From contig NZ_CAURPW010000015.1 of assembly GCF_963526985.1 (NCBI RefSeq), forward strand, positions 1 to 43,411: a DNA stretch of 43,411 bases. The letters run 5' to 3'. Positions 42,269 through 43,411 of the stretch are shown here, piece by piece. The notes beneath the pieces are model-generated. The model did no database searches. It saw nothing but the letters and a program-made list of their open reading frames with translations, and was not told the DNA's origin. Made by a program: the position numbers and the translations under genes. The stretch comes from an uncultured Campylobacter sp. Lineage in GTDB: Bacteria > Campylobacterota > Campylobacteria > Campylobacterales > Campylobacteraceae. Every line of letters begins with the position of its first letter. The stretch's first letter is position 1.

Positions 42269-42655
42269 AAAAATCTAGTTTCTTAAGTCATGTTTAAAAC
42301 ATCGTCAAATATACTCGGCTATCTAGCGCGTAAATCGCAAAAACGGCGCCAAACCGAGCAATCGTTACTTTTATCATTTACTTAAAATTTGCCGCCTCGT
42401 ATGCCGGTTTTACATATTTGGCCTAAAAGCCGTCCAAATTCAGCATCAGTTAAAATTTAATTTAAAAATCGCAAATATTCTTGGCGCAAATAGCCAAATA
42501 AACGCGAAATCGCCGCCGCATCTAAATAGGCTCAAGCTACCTGTAGCAAGGCGCGGGATAGTCTTGCCCACCGCATCAAATTTACATAGCGCTTAAAGTT
42601 AAAGCATAAAAACTCTCGGTTAAGTTAAATTTCTGGCTAAAATCGTATAATTACC

Positions 42656-42661
42656 CGACTT
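42656..42661 (+). promoter_or_regulatory. -10 box of the nitroreductase gene
   Basis: TATAAT in AATCGTATAATTACC, 17 bases before the ATG at 42679, giving a very short leader with an AAAGGAGAAA ribosome site. Confidence 0.55.
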
Positions 42662-42678
42662 TAATAAAAGGAGAAAAT

Positions 42679-43308
42679 ATGAATTTTTTAGAAGCGATGA
42701 AATTTCGCCACGCGTGCAAGATTTTTGACGAAAATAAAAAAATCAGCGCAGGCGAGTTTGATTTTATCTTGGAAGCAGGCAGACTAAGCCCGAGTTCTAC
42801 GGGGCTAGAGCAGTGGGATTTCCTCGTCGTGCAAAATCCGCAACTAAGGCAAAAGATCCGCACCGTCTCGTGGGATCAGCCTCAGATTACGACTTGCTCG
42901 CATTTGGTAGTTATCCTGGCTAAGGTAGCAGAGGTTAAAAACGTCGGTAAATACGTGGAAAAAATGATTGAGCGCCGCGAAGACAAGGCTCCTGATATAA
43001 TCGGCGACAGGAAGAAATTTTACGGAGATTTCCTAAGCGGACGTTTTGGCGGCGATGACGAACTAATCTATCACTGGTCGAGCAAGCAGTGCTACATAGC
43101 TGCTGCAAATATGATGACGGCCGCAGCTAGCCTAGGCATCGATAGCTGCCCGATCGAGGGCTTTGACGAGGCGGCGCTAAACGGCATCTTGGGTCTTGAT
43201 ACGAGCAAACAGCGCGTAGCCATCGTGGTGCCGTTTGGTTACCGCCTAAAGCCTCAACCTAAAAAGTATCGCCGCGAGATAAACGACGTCGTAAAGTGGA
43301 TTTACTGA
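42679..43308 (+). CDS. NAD(P)H-dependent FMN nitroreductase (RdxA/NfsB-like)
   Basis: Flavin oxidoreductase of the nitroreductase family; relatives reduce nitroaromatic compounds such as metronidazole, or quinones. 209 aa, the usual length. The FMN phosphate segment is FRHACKIFDEN near 9-19; AGRLSPSSTGLEQWDFLVV is the dimer and flavin-binding block; QCYIAAANMMTAAASLGIDSCPIEGF is the conserved helix; VPFGYR ends the core. Which of RdxA or FrxA it matches cannot be told by eye. Single gene with its own promoter. Confidence 0.93.
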   Translation: MNFLEAMKFRHACKIFDENKKISAGEFDFILEAGRLSPSSTGLEQWDFLVVQNPQLRQKIRTVSWDQPQITTCSHLVVILAKVAEVKNVGKYVEKMIERREDKAPDIIGDRKKFYGDFLSGRFGGDDELIYHWSSKQCYIAAANMMTAAASLGIDSCPIEGFDEAALNGILGLDTSKQRVAIVVPFGYRLKPQPKKYRREINDVVKWIY

Positions 43309-43312
43309 TTTT

Positions 43313-43327
43313 ACGGCTTTTGGCCGT
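43313..43327. terminator. Hairpin between convergent genes
   Basis: ACGGC, loop TTTTG, GCCGT, directly after the nitroreductase stop and before the stop of the minus-strand frame entering from the right edge. It could end transcription on both strands; T runs are short. Confidence 0.45.
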
Positions 43328-43334
43328 TAGCGAT

Positions 43335-43411
43335 TTAGTTTGGCGGCCTGCTCGGCAGCGCGCCCGTGATGAGCGTAAATAAAAACTCCTCGGCAGACTT
43401 CATCGCCCGCG
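43335..43411 (-). CDS. 3' end of a minus-strand gene running off the window
   Basis: A frame of 25 codons open from the window edge to a TAA at 43335-43337, ending SAEEFLFTLITGALPSRPPN. This resembles the C-terminal tails of some MBL-fold hydrolases, but the piece is too short to name. Convergent with the nitroreductase gene, with a hairpin between. Confidence 0.4.
   Translation of the reverse strand, partial: RAMKSAEEFLFTLITGALPSRPPN

Larger units (their letters stand above)
42224..42678. other. 455-bp intergenic region between selD and the nitroreductase gene
   Basis: Holds the selD terminator and, at 42656-42661, a TATAAT for the next gene. No coding frame or repeat of note between them. 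Confidence 0.55.

Noticed and set aside
1..43411. CRISPR arrays, tRNA/rRNA genes, insertion sequences, prophage
   Set aside because: I saw no regular spaced repeats, no tRNA-like T-loop with matching arms, no rRNA, and no transposase or phage gene.

Overview
The window looks like chromosomal DNA from a Campylobacter of the higher-GC, anaerobic or oral type (C. rectus, C. showae, C. curvus, C. concisus group). This is inferred from an epsilonproteobacterial nap gene order (napAGHBFLD, no napC), two Campylobacter-type major outer membrane porins, an aroQ-folK-flhF-flhG-fliA-fliM-fliY run with the order I remember from C. jejuni, a futalosine-pathway menaquinone gene, extended TGnTATAAT promoters, and an extreme excess of the word AAATTT. 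The species cannot be fixed from sequence reading alone.

Layout. 1-1210 (-): 5' part of a TonB-dependent siderophore receptor, divergent from the complete periplasmic nitrate reductase operon (1777-8526, +). 8594-9653: a small conserved protein and an overlapping lipoprotein gene, ended by a strong terminator. 9945-13151: two paralogous porins flanking a c-type cytochrome. 13182-14772: a gene-poor 1.6 kb stretch. 14792-15229 (-): Dps. 15723-16999: two overlapping Sel1/Hcp-like genes. 17330-20393: accessory genes of unknown function, including a DUF4299 protein. 20410-24452 (-): sppA, a large Imm26-like/leucine-rich protein and the probable aminofutalosine deaminase. 24544-26561 (+): aroQ, an M24 peptidase and folK. 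26954-32174 (+): flhF, flhG, a membrane protein, fliA, fliM and fliY. 32564-34979: LOG-family protein, a small membrane protein and mnmA. 35640-36696: a selenium-transporter gene (yedE) split by a frameshift. 37186-37843 (-): moaD-moaE. 37935-40464: nspC and a solitary fdhC. 40605-42223: yedF and selD. 42679-43308: a nitroreductase, then the tail of an unidentified minus-strand gene.

How it fits together. Much of the window serves anaerobic respiration. Nap reduces nitrate with electrons from menaquinol through NapGH; mqnX-type deaminase and aroQ feed quinone and chorismate synthesis; moaDE supply molybdopterin for NapA and formate dehydrogenase. The right third gathers selenium functions (yedE, yedF, selD) with moaDE and fdhC, all of which bear on a Mo/Sec formate dehydrogenase whose catalytic subunits are not here.

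Most notable: selD is itself a selenoprotein gene, with an in-frame TGA at codon 17 in the position of the catalytic Cys and a small hairpin just after it, so naive gene calling would start it 39 codons late. The yedE gene five kb upstream carries a +1 frameshift that one extra A can explain. NapB has a lipobox and a long charged linker. AAATTT enrichment may relate to RAATTY-based self-DNA recognition.
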